Shown here: one piece after another, positions 8,604-15,862 of the stretch
Layout of the letters: each line of letters starts with the position of its first letter
Numbering within the stretch: the stretch's first letter is position 1
Assembly: GCA_947500505.1 (NCBI GenBank)
Contig: CANMSL010000018.1
Coordinates: forward strand, 17,443-81,442
Length of the DNA: 64,000 nt
Direction of reading: 5' to 3'
Origin: an uncultured Aquimarina sp.
Lineage (GTDB): Bacteria > Bacteroidota > Bacteroidia > Flavobacteriales > Flavobacteriaceae
Position numbers and translations under genes: made by a program
The notes under the pieces: model-generated
What the model was told of the DNA's origin: nothing
Database searches by the model: none
Seen by the model: the letters and a program-made list of their open reading frames with translations, nothing else

Positions 8604-8631
8604 TCTATAAAAATTTATGTCTATAAAAATT
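8604..8631. repeat. Short direct repeat in AT-rich upstream region
   Basis: TCTATAAAAATT occurs twice (8604-8615 and 8620-8631) in the 287-base spacer 8497-8783. The spacer also holds a perfect TTAACTT-AAT-AAGTTAA palindrome (8551-8567) and two more TTAAGTTAA words. It is the likely control region of the six-cysteine peptide gene at 8784; no gene is seen in it. Confidence 0.5.
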
Positions 8632-8783
8632 AAGTTAATTAATATTATTATTAAGTTAAATAACTTTTACATAACATTTTAAGCGGTTTAAGATTGTAAT
8701 TTAGAAGGGAGAAATTATGTTAAAAGTCAAAAACCTAATTGACGTAAAATGTTTAGGTTCGTTTAATTCTTAAAACCTATTTT

Positions 8784-8996
8784 ATGAGAAAGATGATTAA
8801 TTCAATTTCTGGAGTTCAAAAACTGTCTAAAGGTTCCCAAAGGGAAATTAAAGGCGGCATGCCAGAGCCAGATGATTGTATCAGTGGATGCTATCGATTT
8901 TATATAGCAGATAGCGGAAGTAATGCATGTGTTGTTCCAAGCCCAAGTGGAGCCAGTTGTTTTGGGACGGTGCAAAATGGGCAATGCTGTATTTAA
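8784..8996 (+). CDS. Six-cysteine secreted peptide precursor with canonical GG leader (paralogue 3)
   Basis: A 70-residue precursor beginning MRKMINSISGVQKLSKGSQ and ending its leader in REIKGG, a textbook double-glycine cleavage site. The 46-residue core has six cysteines (C-x3-C-x12-C-x9-C-x8-CC). The leader aligns with the two peptides at 2.1-2.6 kb (common pattern M-K-K-I-L ... G-V-Q-K-L-S/T-K ... I-K-G), whereas the core is different except for the cysteine number. This looks like one leader family carrying variable disulfide-rich cores. A strong terminator follows at 9012. No modification or export gene is adjacent; the role is unknown. Confidence 0.7.
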   Translation: MRKMINSISGVQKLSKGSQREIKGGMPEPDDCISGCYRFYIADSGSNACVVPSPSGASCFGTVQNGQCCI

Positions 8997-9011
8997 TTAG
9001 TAGGATAAAGG

Positions 9012-9060
9012 ATGATAAGTAAGAAAGCTACTATCAAAGTTTTCTTACTTATCATTATTT
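9012..9060 (+). terminator. Intrinsic terminator after six-cysteine peptide gene
   Basis: Perfect 15-bp stem (9012-9026, ATGATAAGTAAGAAA, pairing with 9041-9055) with a 14-base loop, then a T-rich tail (TATTTT). It begins 15 bases after the peptide stop codon and overlaps no gene. Confidence 0.75.
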
Positions 9061-9085
9061 TGAAATTATGTAATACATTAAAATA

Positions 9086-11485
9086 CTATATACTATATTT
9101 TTTTCTTCTTACAAATGAAAACAAGAATCCAAAAAGTCCTAGAATCAATAGAGGAATCACAATATTGATTACCTGCCATAACATTCTGCTTTCTATTACT
9201 TTTTCGATGTTAAGAAAAGCAATGTCTATTTCTTTACCTCTTACTTCCATTAAACCAGAATCATCTAGCAAATAATTAACCGTATTTAATAAAAATTCTT
9301 TATTACCATATTGCAGGTTCAAGTATGGATCATACCCTAATGTAATTGGTCTTCCTTTTCGGATTCCATTCTTGATGACATCTCCATCCGCAATAACTAC
9401 CATTTTAGTTTCAGAACTACTGTCTTTTGCATCATCTAGATTAAGTGGCTTTATACGATCTTTATAAGCGGATTTAAAATTTCCCTCTAATAATACCGCC
9501 ATAGTGTGATTTCCCTCCGTGTAACTGGTAATATCAGGCTGTTGCCCGAGAATATTATTTAAACTTATTTCTGTTGGGATTCCTTCCAGTTTTGATCTTT
9601 CAGAACTAGTAAGTAATATGGTCTTCTTAAGGTCATTTTTTAAAGTATCAATTTGGTTAGAAAATTCAAACTTTACCGATTCTATATTCTTGACAATCGG
9701 GTGATTACTTTTGCTTTTTGTCAGCGAGGCGTAAAACCACGGGTGCGGTGTAAATTGCGTGTCGTTTCCCTGACCTGATGCAAGCATCAATGGTGCAGAG
9801 TATAGATCATTAACTAATACAGGATTGATGCGAACTCCATAAGAAAATAAAGCATCTCCTAATCTAAGATCTTGCATAAATGCAATGGCAGACCCTTTTG
9901 ATTGAGGTGTAAATAAGCTATCAATTTCCATTGCAACCGATTCTAACAACCAAAGTGATTTGCCTCCATTCATAATAAATTGATCTAGCACATATTTTTC
10001 TTGCTCAGAAAATGGTTCTGTTGGTTTTGCATTGATAATTAAATTAAATTCTTTTAGATGTTCTAGTGTTTTTTCAGGGTTAGTGGCTACAGAATCCAGC
10101 GTAAAAGCTCCTACAAAATAATATTCTTGTAGTGTCTTTATAAAATTGTTAATTTTAATATCCGGTAATTGCCCATTGCCTCTAAGTACAGCTATTTTAT
10201 GTTTTTTAGGATGAATTAGTTTTTTCAAAGCATCCGCAAAAACATATTCTAACTGTTGGATAGAATTATTAACTCTTTCTTCGGTGGTAGCGCCAATGGT
10301 ATTTTTTACCAAAGCAACTTTTACACTTCGGTTTTGATAATTCATAATTGCCCAGGGAACTACCGTCTCTATTTCTGTCTTACCACTTTCGCGCACGCTA
10401 ACTTCCATAGGAGTAAGTCCAAGTCTTTGGAGTTCCTCTAGAGTTTCTTTTCTAAATTCTTCTTCCTCGATCGGATTGGTAAAAACATACTGTATTTTTG
10501 GATTAATTGCGTTGAATTCTTCCAGTATCTGTTTAGTCTCTCCTTGCAATTTTCTAAACTCTGAAGGAAAATCACCTTCTAATAATACATCGATGGAAAT
10601 GGGAACCTCTGCTTCGGATAGTAGATTTTCAGTAGCTTCAGAAAGTGTAAAACGATGATCCGTAGTAAGATCAAAACGATTATACCTAGCACTACCTATA
10701 AGATTCATTAATATGACACCGATTGCAGCTATAAATGTAATTTTGAATATTTTTTTTCTGGAATATTTTGCTAAAATTATCGTAGTTAATAAGATGAAAA
10801 ATATAATGATACTAATAAAATATACGATATCTCTGGTATCCAGGATTCCCTGGCTAATCCGCTCATAATGTAACTGAATTCCAATTTGTTCTAAGGTATA
10901 ACCTGCATCTCCAAATAATTGATAATCTGTCAACCCACTAAACCCAAAATAGAACAGAAAACAAAGAAATACTCCTATCAGAAACGCAACTATTTGATTG
11001 TTAGTAATTGAAGAGGAAAAAGTACCGATAGCGGTGTAGGTGGCTCCAAGGAGTAACAGTGCAATATATGATCCTAAAGTGCTACCAATATCAAGGTTGC
11101 CAACTGGATTCCCCACTTGATATATAGTTAGTACATATAATAAACTTGGGATCAAAGCTACTATAATTAAAAACAGGCTCCCTAAATATTTTCCTGTGAC
11201 CAATTGCCATAGCTTTATCGGTTTGGTCAATAAAAGTTCTAAAGTTCCTTGTTTTTTTTCTTCAGAAATACTGCGCATGGTTACGGCCGGAATTAAAAAC
11301 AGTAATATCCAAGGTGCAATTAAAAAGAATGGAGAAAGATCCGCAAACCCACTATCCAGAATATTGAATTGCCCCTTGAATACCCATAAAAAGAGTCCGT
11401 TAAGAATTAAAAATATTCCAATTACCAGATATCCTACAGAGGAGGCAAAAAATGTATTGATTTCTTTTCTAATTATTGCTAGCAT
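9086..11485 (-). CDS. gldFG: Fused gliding-motility ABC transporter protein GldF-GldG
   Basis: A single 799-residue frame joins two proteins that are usually separate. Residues 1-243 are GldF, an ABC-2 type permease (MLAIIRKEINTFFASSVGYL start, six membrane helices, RSISEEKKQGTLELLLTKP). Residues about 246-799 are GldG: one membrane helix, RFDLTTDHRFTLSEAT, a long extracytoplasmic region with Rossmann-like DUF4350/ABC_transp_aux folds, and a C-terminal helix followed by VRRKKYSI. GldF and GldG form, with ATPase GldA, a transporter needed for gliding in some flavobacteria. The frame is open to 11554, but the ATG at 11485 matches the conserved GldF start and avoids overlap with the upstream gene. 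The only Met near the junction (residue 260) lies inside the membrane helix, so a separate GldG start is unlikely. Confidence 0.9.
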   Translation of the reverse strand: MLAIIRKEINTFFASSVGYLVIGIFLILNGLFLWVFKGQFNILDSGFADLSPFFLIAPWILLFLIPAVTMRSISEEKKQGTLELLLTKPIKLWQLVTGKYLGSLFLIIVALIPSLLYVLTIYQVGNPVGNLDIGSTLGSYIALLLLGATYTAIGTFSSSITNNQIVAFLIGVFLCFLFYFGFSGLTDYQLFGDAGYTLEQIGIQLHYERISQGILDTRDIVYFISIIIFFILLTTIILAKYSRKKIFKITFIAAIGVILMNLIGSARYNRFDLTTDHRFTLSEATENLLSEAEVPISIDVLLEGDFPSEFRKLQGETKQILEEFNAINPKIQYVFTNPIEEEEFRKETLEELQRLGLTPMEVSVRESGKTEIETVVPWAIMNYQNRSVKVALVKNTIGATTEERVNNSIQQLEYVFADALKKLIHPKKHKIAVLRGNGQLPDIKINNFIKTLQEYYFVGAFTLDSVATNPEKTLEHLKEFNLIINAKPTEPFSEQEKYVLDQFIMNGGKSLWLLESVAMEIDSLFTPQSKGSAIAFMQDLRLGDALFSYGVRINPVLVNDLYSAPLMLASGQGNDTQFTPHPWFYASLTKSKSNHPIVKNIESVKFEFSNQIDTLKNDLKKTILLTSSERSKLEGIPTEISLNNILGQQPDITSYTEGNHTMAVLLEGNFKSAYKDRIKPLNLDDAKDSSSETKMVVIADGDVIKNGIRKGRPITLGYDPYLNLQYGNKEFLLNTVNYLLDDSGLMEVRGKEIDIAFLNIEKVIESRMLWQVINIVIPLLILGLFGFLFSFVRRKKYSI

Positions 11486-11534
11486 TCTTAGTAAGGTTAA
11501 AAGTTGTAAAAATCTGAAAAATTGACCGTATAAT

Positions 11535-11834
11535 TTAGTGTTCAGAACTCCCAACTTGTTCTACACTCCAGGCTTCCGGTTTTTGATTAAATTTATTTTT
11601 AGTATTTGCCCAAACACCTTTAAATAACGAAGACTTGCGATAGTTATTGAGGTGCTCCTCAGATTCCCAATGGCTATAGGTAAAGAACTGGTTAGTTTGA
11701 TGGATATCTCGTATCAATTTTAGGTGTGAACATCCTTCAAAATTTCGAATTTTAGCTTTATTCTGCTTGAAATTCTCTAAAAAAGCATCTATTTGCTCAG
11801 GAATAAAACCCAATTTTACAATTCGTATGATCAT
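11535..11834 (-). CDS. Antibiotic biosynthesis monooxygenase (ABM) domain protein
   Basis: A 99-residue single-domain ferredoxin-like alpha/beta barrel of the ABM family. Visible features are MIIRIVKLGFIPEQIDAFLENF at the start (first strand and helix; shown here within 20 residues only as MIIRIVKLGF), the conserved GCSHLKLIRD strand, and TYSHWESEEHLNNYRKSSLF with the signature HWES. Family members are cofactor-poor monooxygenases, heme-degrading enzymes or small dimeric proteins without known function. It ends 50 bases upstream of gldFG in the same direction and may share its transcript. The substrate is unknown. Confidence 0.82.
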   Translation of the reverse strand: MIIRIVKLGFIPEQIDAFLENFKQNKAKIRNFEGCSHLKLIRDIHQTNQFFTYSHWESEEHLNNYRKSSLFKGVWANTKNKFNQKPEAWSVEQVGSSEH

Positions 11835-11903
11835 TTTAGTTTTTTAAATTTTCAAAGCTACAAAGTTTTGGAATGACTATTTAATATTCTTAATACTTTC
11901 TTG

Positions 11904-11980
11904 TTGTCATTCCAGCGTAGGCTGGAATCTAAAGTAAAGGATCGATTGTAAATGGATCCCATTCTACAATGGGATGACAA
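11904..11980. repeat. Dispersed-type inverted repeat with two hairpin arms
   Basis: Two related 24-base arms, 11906-11929 and the inverted 11955-11978, are each themselves hairpins (ATTCCAGC ... GCTGGAAT; ATCCCATT ... AATGGGAT), and the whole unit is bounded by TTGTCAT and ATGACAA. The form is that of REP/BIME-like elements found scattered in many bacterial genomes. It lies between the ABM gene and a structured element, in a 375-base gene-free stretch. Confidence 0.65.
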
Positions 11981-11992
11981 AGTTTTTTTGCG

Positions 11993-12091
11993 TTAGGGAT
12001 AGCAGCGGCATCCTTTTTTACGTCAGTTCGAGTGGTCCGCTTCAGGCGGATTGTATCGAGAACAAGTAAAAAAGATAGAGTGGATAGCCCG
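11993..12091 (+). ncRNA. Structured repeat element, copy A (possible flavobacterial ncRNA)
   Basis: Starts TTAGGGATAGCAGCGGCATCC and ends AGATAGAGTGGATAGCCCG. The two ends can form nested pairs: GGG with CCC, ATCC with GGAT, and CTTTTTT with AAAAAAG. A second copy with the same ends but a different middle lies at 63149-63226 on the other strand. The middle here holds an unrelated hairpin (TCCGC ... GCGGA within GTTCGA ... TCGAGAAC), itself of a dispersed-repeat type. Conservation of the pairing ends with a variable loop suggests a structured RNA; the Rfam Flavo-1 motif is a candidate match that I cannot verify here. Confidence 0.5.
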
Positions 12092-12209
12092 CTCGAACGC
12101 CTTAATTTTATTTAATCTAATAGTTAAATGTATAGTGTTCGCTTGATTTAATAATCCAACCAATCAAACAATCCAATTACTCACCAACTCAAATATTTCA
12201 AAACACTAT

Positions 12210-13040
12210 TCATTTAAAAGTAACACTCACCGTATCCCGAAAATGCAACCCGAATAAACTGGAGGCTCCACCAACCGTTCTGGGGTTACTTTTGTATATA
12301 GCCAATTCAAGGTACCCTGATGAATTAAAAACAGCTAGTTTTTTACCATCCTCTTCACGTTTTGATTTTTCTATACCAAAATTTATCGCATCGCTATATC
12401 GCTCATAGATGGTATTAAAAACAGCACTTCTGGCAGTAATTTTAAATTCACGCCCTTTTCCCACATCTTCAAAAAGTTTTCGGGTAATATTGGTGATCAG
12501 GTTACCATAATTATCAATATAAATGATGCTTCCCACAATCTGCTTGTCACCAACATTTACTATAGGTGTGATTCCTTTTATAAGTTTGATATCTTCAATA
12601 GTTTTACCAATAACCTCCAGTGTTCCTCCGCGGGCGATATGACACGCTACAGTCACAAATACATCCAATACGGGAAAATTGGTTCCGATAGCATCGTGAA
12701 TATTAATCTCCACGATTTTCTCGGGTCTGAATTCTGATGCAATTAACGAGATTAATCCGTTATTAGCGCAGATAAAATAGTGGTCATCGAGTTTTACAGC
12801 AATATGTTTATTTTCTGGATTGAGTTCACTATCGATACCTACAATATGTATGCTGCCTTTCGGAAAACTCTTATAGGCATTCTGAATTATATAGGCGGCT
12901 TCGGTAATATGGAATGGTGAGATTTCGTGCGAAATATCAACAATTACGGCTTCAGGAAGCTCCGTATAGATAGCACCTTTAACAGCAGATACAAAGTGGT
13001 CTTTGATTCCGAAATCAGTAGTTAAAGTTATTATTGACAT
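12210..13040 (-). CDS. SAM hydrolase / hydroxide adenosyltransferase (DUF62)
   Basis: A 276-residue member of the DUF62 family, which splits S-adenosylmethionine with water into adenosine and methionine and is related to fluorinase. Typical are MSIITLTTDFGIKDHFVSA with the active-site Asp-Phe-Gly, VIVDISHEISPF, and the C-terminal domain with YIDNYGNLITNI. The length and domain order (N-terminal alpha/beta, C-terminal barrel) match the family. It is monocistronic, divergent from phoH, and separated from the ABM gene by repeats. The cellular role of these enzymes, perhaps limiting SAM, is still uncertain. The start is the conserved one. Confidence 0.9.
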   Translation of the reverse strand: MSIITLTTDFGIKDHFVSAVKGAIYTELPEAVIVDISHEISPFHITEAAYIIQNAYKSFPKGSIHIVGIDSELNPENKHIAVKLDDHYFICANNGLISLIASEFRPEKIVEINIHDAIGTNFPVLDVFVTVACHIARGGTLEVIGKTIEDIKLIKGITPIVNVGDKQIVGSIIYIDNYGNLITNITRKLFEDVGKGREFKITARSAVFNTIYERYSDAINFGIEKSKREEDGKKLAVFNSSGYLELAIYKSNPRTVGGASSLFGLHFRDTVSVTFK

Positions 13041-13252
13041 CTATAATAATTGTTAATATCTTTTAATCATTAGCGCTTAAAAATATGTAAATTTGCTATG
13101 AAGTAATTCAAAGTTTTTTTGAAACGAGGAATTTATAATAAAAACATACAAGTTTATCATTTGGGACCACTAATATCTTATATGGCCTTACTAAAAAATC
13201 AACTTATGATGCGTTTTTCATTTTTGATTCCCCTACAAAAACTTCAAACTAT

Positions 13253-13268
13253 CCCGATAGCTATCGGG
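13253..13268. repeat. Perfect 16-bp palindrome CCCGATAG/CTATCGGG
   Basis: CCCGATAGCTATCGGG is a perfect palindrome in the spacer upstream of phoH. The same word is known to recur between genes in flavobacteria, so it is probably a dispersed repeat and not an operator specific to this gene. The 280-base spacer 13041-13321 otherwise contains a TAAATTTG box (13088-13095, + strand) that fits a -7 element, and no gene. Confidence 0.55.
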
Positions 13269-13321
13269 AGAACAAACTTAGTTAATCCAAAAAACAAATC
13301 ATACTAAAATTTCTATAGCTT

Positions 13322-14278
13322 TTGAACGAACTTATTATTGAACTGACAGAAATCAATCCACGGGAGTTTTTCGGACTTCAGAATAGCAATATTCAATTAT
13401 TAAAAAAATACTTTCCTAAGCTGAAGATTGTTGCCAGAGGTAGCAAGATGAAGATATATGGAGATGAAGATATGCTCGAGGAATTCGATTCGCGTCTCAA
13501 TATGCTTTTGGAGCATTTTGGGAAATACAATAAGTTAGATGAAAATGTCATTGAGAGAATACTTACCAGTGACAGTAAAGCGGATTATGAAACATCTGCA
13601 GCCAGTGGAGAAACACTGGTGCACGGAGTAGGAGGTAGGTCGATAAAAGCGCAGACCGCTAATCAACGTAAGCTTGTAGAATTAACATATAAGAATGACA
13701 TGGTTTTTGCTATTGGACCTGCAGGAACCGGTAAAACTTATACAGGTGTGGCATTAGCCGTAAAAGCGCTAAAAGAAAAACAAGTAAGAAGAATCATCCT
13801 AACCCGCCCTGCCGTGGAAGCTGGAGAAAATCTTGGATTTCTACCAGGAGATCTGAAAGAAAAACTAGATCCATATATGCAACCATTATATGATGCTTTA
13901 CGCGATATGATTCCCGCTGAAAAGCTTGAGAGTTTTATAGAAAAAGGAATTATTCAGATTGCACCAATGGCTTTTATGCGAGGTCGTACACTAGATAACG
14001 CTTTTGTAATTCTTGATGAAGCTCAGAACACAACTCACGCGCAGATGAAAATGTTTCTGACACGTATGGGAAAAAATGCCAAATTCATGATTACTGGTGA
14101 TCCTGGTCAGATTGATTTACCAAGAAGAATAATTTCTGGTTTAAAAGAGGCTTTATTGGTCTTAAAGGGAGTTCCTGGAATCGGTATTATTCATCTGGAT
14201 GATAAAGATGTGATTCGTCATCAACTTGTTAAAAAAGTTATTGCCGCGTATAAAGAAATAGAAAACAGGAATGATTAA
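13322..14278 (+). CDS. PhoH family protein (PhoH-like ATPase)
   Basis: A 318-residue cytoplasmic P-loop ATPase related to E. coli PhoH/PhoL (YbeZ), linked to RNA metabolism and ribosome assembly with YbeY. Visible motifs are Walker A GPAGTGKTYTG (about residue 137), TRPAVEAGENLGFLPGD, and Walker B FVILDEAQN, followed by KFMITGDPGQIDLP. The start is a TTG at 13322 (MNELIIELTEINPREFFG), which matches the conserved N-terminus of bacteroidete PhoH; no ATG is available in that position. It precedes purC by 138 bases containing a tandem repeat, so an operon is possible but not shown. Confidence 0.93.
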   Translation: MNELIIELTEINPREFFGLQNSNIQLLKKYFPKLKIVARGSKMKIYGDEDMLEEFDSRLNMLLEHFGKYNKLDENVIERILTSDSKADYETSAASGETLVHGVGGRSIKAQTANQRKLVELTYKNDMVFAIGPAGTGKTYTGVALAVKALKEKQVRRIILTRPAVEAGENLGFLPGDLKEKLDPYMQPLYDALRDMIPAEKLESFIEKGIIQIAPMAFMRGRTLDNAFVILDEAQNTTHAQMKMFLTRMGKNAKFMITGDPGQIDLPRRIISGLKEALLVLKGVPGIGIIHLDDKDVIRHQLVKKVIAAYKEIENRND

Positions 14279-14282
14279 TTTT

Positions 14283-14329
14283 AATTAAGAATTAAGAATT
14301 AAGAATTAAGAATTAAGAATTAAGAATTA
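14283..14329. repeat. AATTAAG heptamer tandem repeat, 6.7 copies
   Basis: Six perfect copies of AATTAAG followed by AATTA, starting 5 bases after the phoH stop codon, with no interruptions. Perfect identity suggests an actively slipping microsatellite. There are no spacers, so it is not CRISPR-like. It lies in the phoH-purC spacer and could alter spacing between them. Confidence 0.9.
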
Positions 14330-14416
14330 CGGATAATAATATATAGAATTAAGTTTCAATAGGATATACTTTTCTCTTTGCGACTTAGATTTTAATATAC
14401 TTTACAACTAAAAAAA

Positions 14417-15367
14417 ATGAGTACCATAGTTGATACCAATTATAATTTTCCTGGTCAGAAATCAGTCTATAAAGGAAAAGTAAGAGAAGTATATAACATT
14501 AATGACGATTTGTTGGTGATGATTGCTACAGACCGTTTGTCAGCATTTGATGTTGTGATGCCAAAAGGAATTCCGTTTAAAGGACAAATCCTAAATCAGA
14601 TTGCTACGCAAATGATGAAAGCTACTGAAGATTTAGTGCCTAATTGGCTCATTGCTACTCCTGATCCTAATGTTGCTGTCGGTTATCTTTGTGAGCCTTT
14701 TAAAGTTGAAATGGTGATCAGAGGATATCAATCCGGCCATGCTGCCAGAGAGTATAAAGCTGGTAAAAGAACATTATGTGGTGTGCCAATGCCAGAAGGA
14801 ATGAAAGAAAATGATAAATTTCCTGAACCGATCATAACCCCTTCTACCAAAGCTGATAACGGTGAGCATGATGAAGACATTTCCAGAGAAGAAATTTTAG
14901 CAAAAGGCATAGTTTCTGAAAAAGATTATCTGGTATTAGAAGATTATACCAGAAAGTTATTTCAAAGAGGAACGGAAATTGCTGCAGAGCGAGGATTGAT
15001 TTTGGTGGATACCAAGTATGAATTCGGAAAAACAAAAGATGGAAAAATCGTACTGATTGATGAGATTCATACACCGGATTCTTCTCGTTATTTCTATGCT
15101 GAAAAATATGAGGAAAGACAACAAAAAGGAGAAGCCCAGAAACAATTGTCTAAGGAGTTTGTAAGACAATGGTTGATCAGTAATGATTTCCAGGGGAAAG
15201 AAGGACAACAAATCCCTGATATGTCTGAAGAATATATCAATTCTGTATCAGATCGTTATATCGAACTATTTGAAAATATTACAGGAACTACTTTTAATAA
15301 AGCTGATATTTCTGATATTCTGAGTAGGATAGAAGCAAATGTGTTGGAGTATCTGAAAACAGCGTAA
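14417..15367 (+). CDS. purC: Phosphoribosylaminoimidazole-succinocarboxamide synthase
   Basis: Purine biosynthesis enzyme that joins CAIR and aspartate with ATP to give SAICAR. The 316-residue form is the longer bacteroidete type. Typical segments are YKGKVREVYNI (glycine-rich phosphate loop), IATDRLSAFDVVMP, VIRGYQSGHAAREYKAGKR, and IDEIHTPDSSRY with the metal- and substrate-binding acidic residues. It is preceded by phoH on the same strand and abuts, tail to tail with 1 base between, the DUF4174 gene. Start and stop agree with the family. Nothing unusual is seen. Confidence 0.96.
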   Translation: MSTIVDTNYNFPGQKSVYKGKVREVYNINDDLLVMIATDRLSAFDVVMPKGIPFKGQILNQIATQMMKATEDLVPNWLIATPDPNVAVGYLCEPFKVEMVIRGYQSGHAAREYKAGKRTLCGVPMPEGMKENDKFPEPIITPSTKADNGEHDEDISREEILAKGIVSEKDYLVLEDYTRKLFQRGTEIAAERGLILVDTKYEFGKTKDGKIVLIDEIHTPDSSRYFYAEKYEERQQKGEAQKQLSKEFVRQWLISNDFQGKEGQQIPDMSEEYINSVSDRYIELFENITGTTFNKADISDILSRIEANVLEYLKTA

Positions 15368-15368
15368 A

Positions 15369-15791
15369 TTATTTGTTTTTGGTTTTCAATTCTTGTCTGC
15401 GCATTGGCATTTGATCGATTCTGTCAAATATCTTTTTAGCTGTAATAAATTCATTAGATTCCATTTTAATTTCCCCATCCAATCCTATGAGGATTGTTTT
15501 GAAATCTTCTTTAGAAGAATTGTACTTTTTGTAAAGATTGTTGTTTTTGGATATTTTGTTTTTTCTTAATTCTTTTAGAAAAGTAGTTGGAGTGATCTTG
15601 TATATGAGAAGTTTTCTTTTTCCTAACTGTTCCTTACTGTTCTCGAACTCTTGAAGCTGTTTAATAAGTTTAGGATTTTGATAAGAATCACCAATAACCA
15701 GTATCAAGCGTTCTTTCCATAAGTGTTTATCCAGATCTTGAGCGAAAGTTAATAATGGTAAAATTAGTAACAAGGATACTAAGGTTTTCAT
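15369..15791 (-). CDS. DUF4174 family exported protein
   Basis: A 140-residue protein with an N-terminal signal peptide, MKTLVSLLLILPLLTFAQ, so the ATG at 15791 is preferred to one five codons upstream. The mature part matches DUF4174: RLILVIGDSYQNPKLIKQ, a thioredoxin-like strand-helix order without CxxC, ILIGLDGEIKMES, and the C-terminal IDQMPMRRQEL that is characteristic of the family. Function is unknown; a periplasmic location is predicted. It lies 14 bases beyond the leuB terminator on the same strand and converges with purC. Confidence 0.82.
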   Translation of the reverse strand: MKTLVSLLLILPLLTFAQDLDKHLWKERLILVIGDSYQNPKLIKQLQEFENSKEQLGKRKLLIYKITPTTFLKELRKNKISKNNNLYKKYNSSKEDFKTILIGLDGEIKMESNEFITAKKIFDRIDQMPMRRQELKTKNK

Positions 15792-15805
15792 TGATAAAAG
15801 ATACA

Positions 15806-15841
15806 AAAAAGCAACCAGGTCCTACAACCTAATTGCTTTTT
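15806..15841. terminator. Terminator at the end of the leu operon
   Basis: AAAAAGCAA (15806-15814) pairs with TTGCTTTTT (15833-15841), with an inner AGGT/ACCT pair, giving a long interrupted stem with A and T runs on both sides. It lies 21 bases after leuB on the minus strand and just before the DUF4174 start. Confidence 0.75.
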
Positions 15842-15862
15842 GATAAAAATAGATAATCTCTA

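Noticed and set aside
9012..9275. Plus-strand frame after the third peptide gene
   Set aside because: It covers the terminator hairpin and runs antisense to the 3' end of gldFG.
12021..12070. tRNA-like GTTCGA sequence
   Set aside because: No acceptor stem or anticodon arm can be formed; the word belongs to a dispersed hairpin.
13119..13307. Open frame of 62 codons upstream of phoH
   Set aside because: It passes through the perfect palindrome CCCGATAGCTATCGGG, has no family resemblance, and lies in a control region.
14283..14329. CRISPR-like repeat
   Set aside because: The heptamers are contiguous without spacers, and no cas gene is present.
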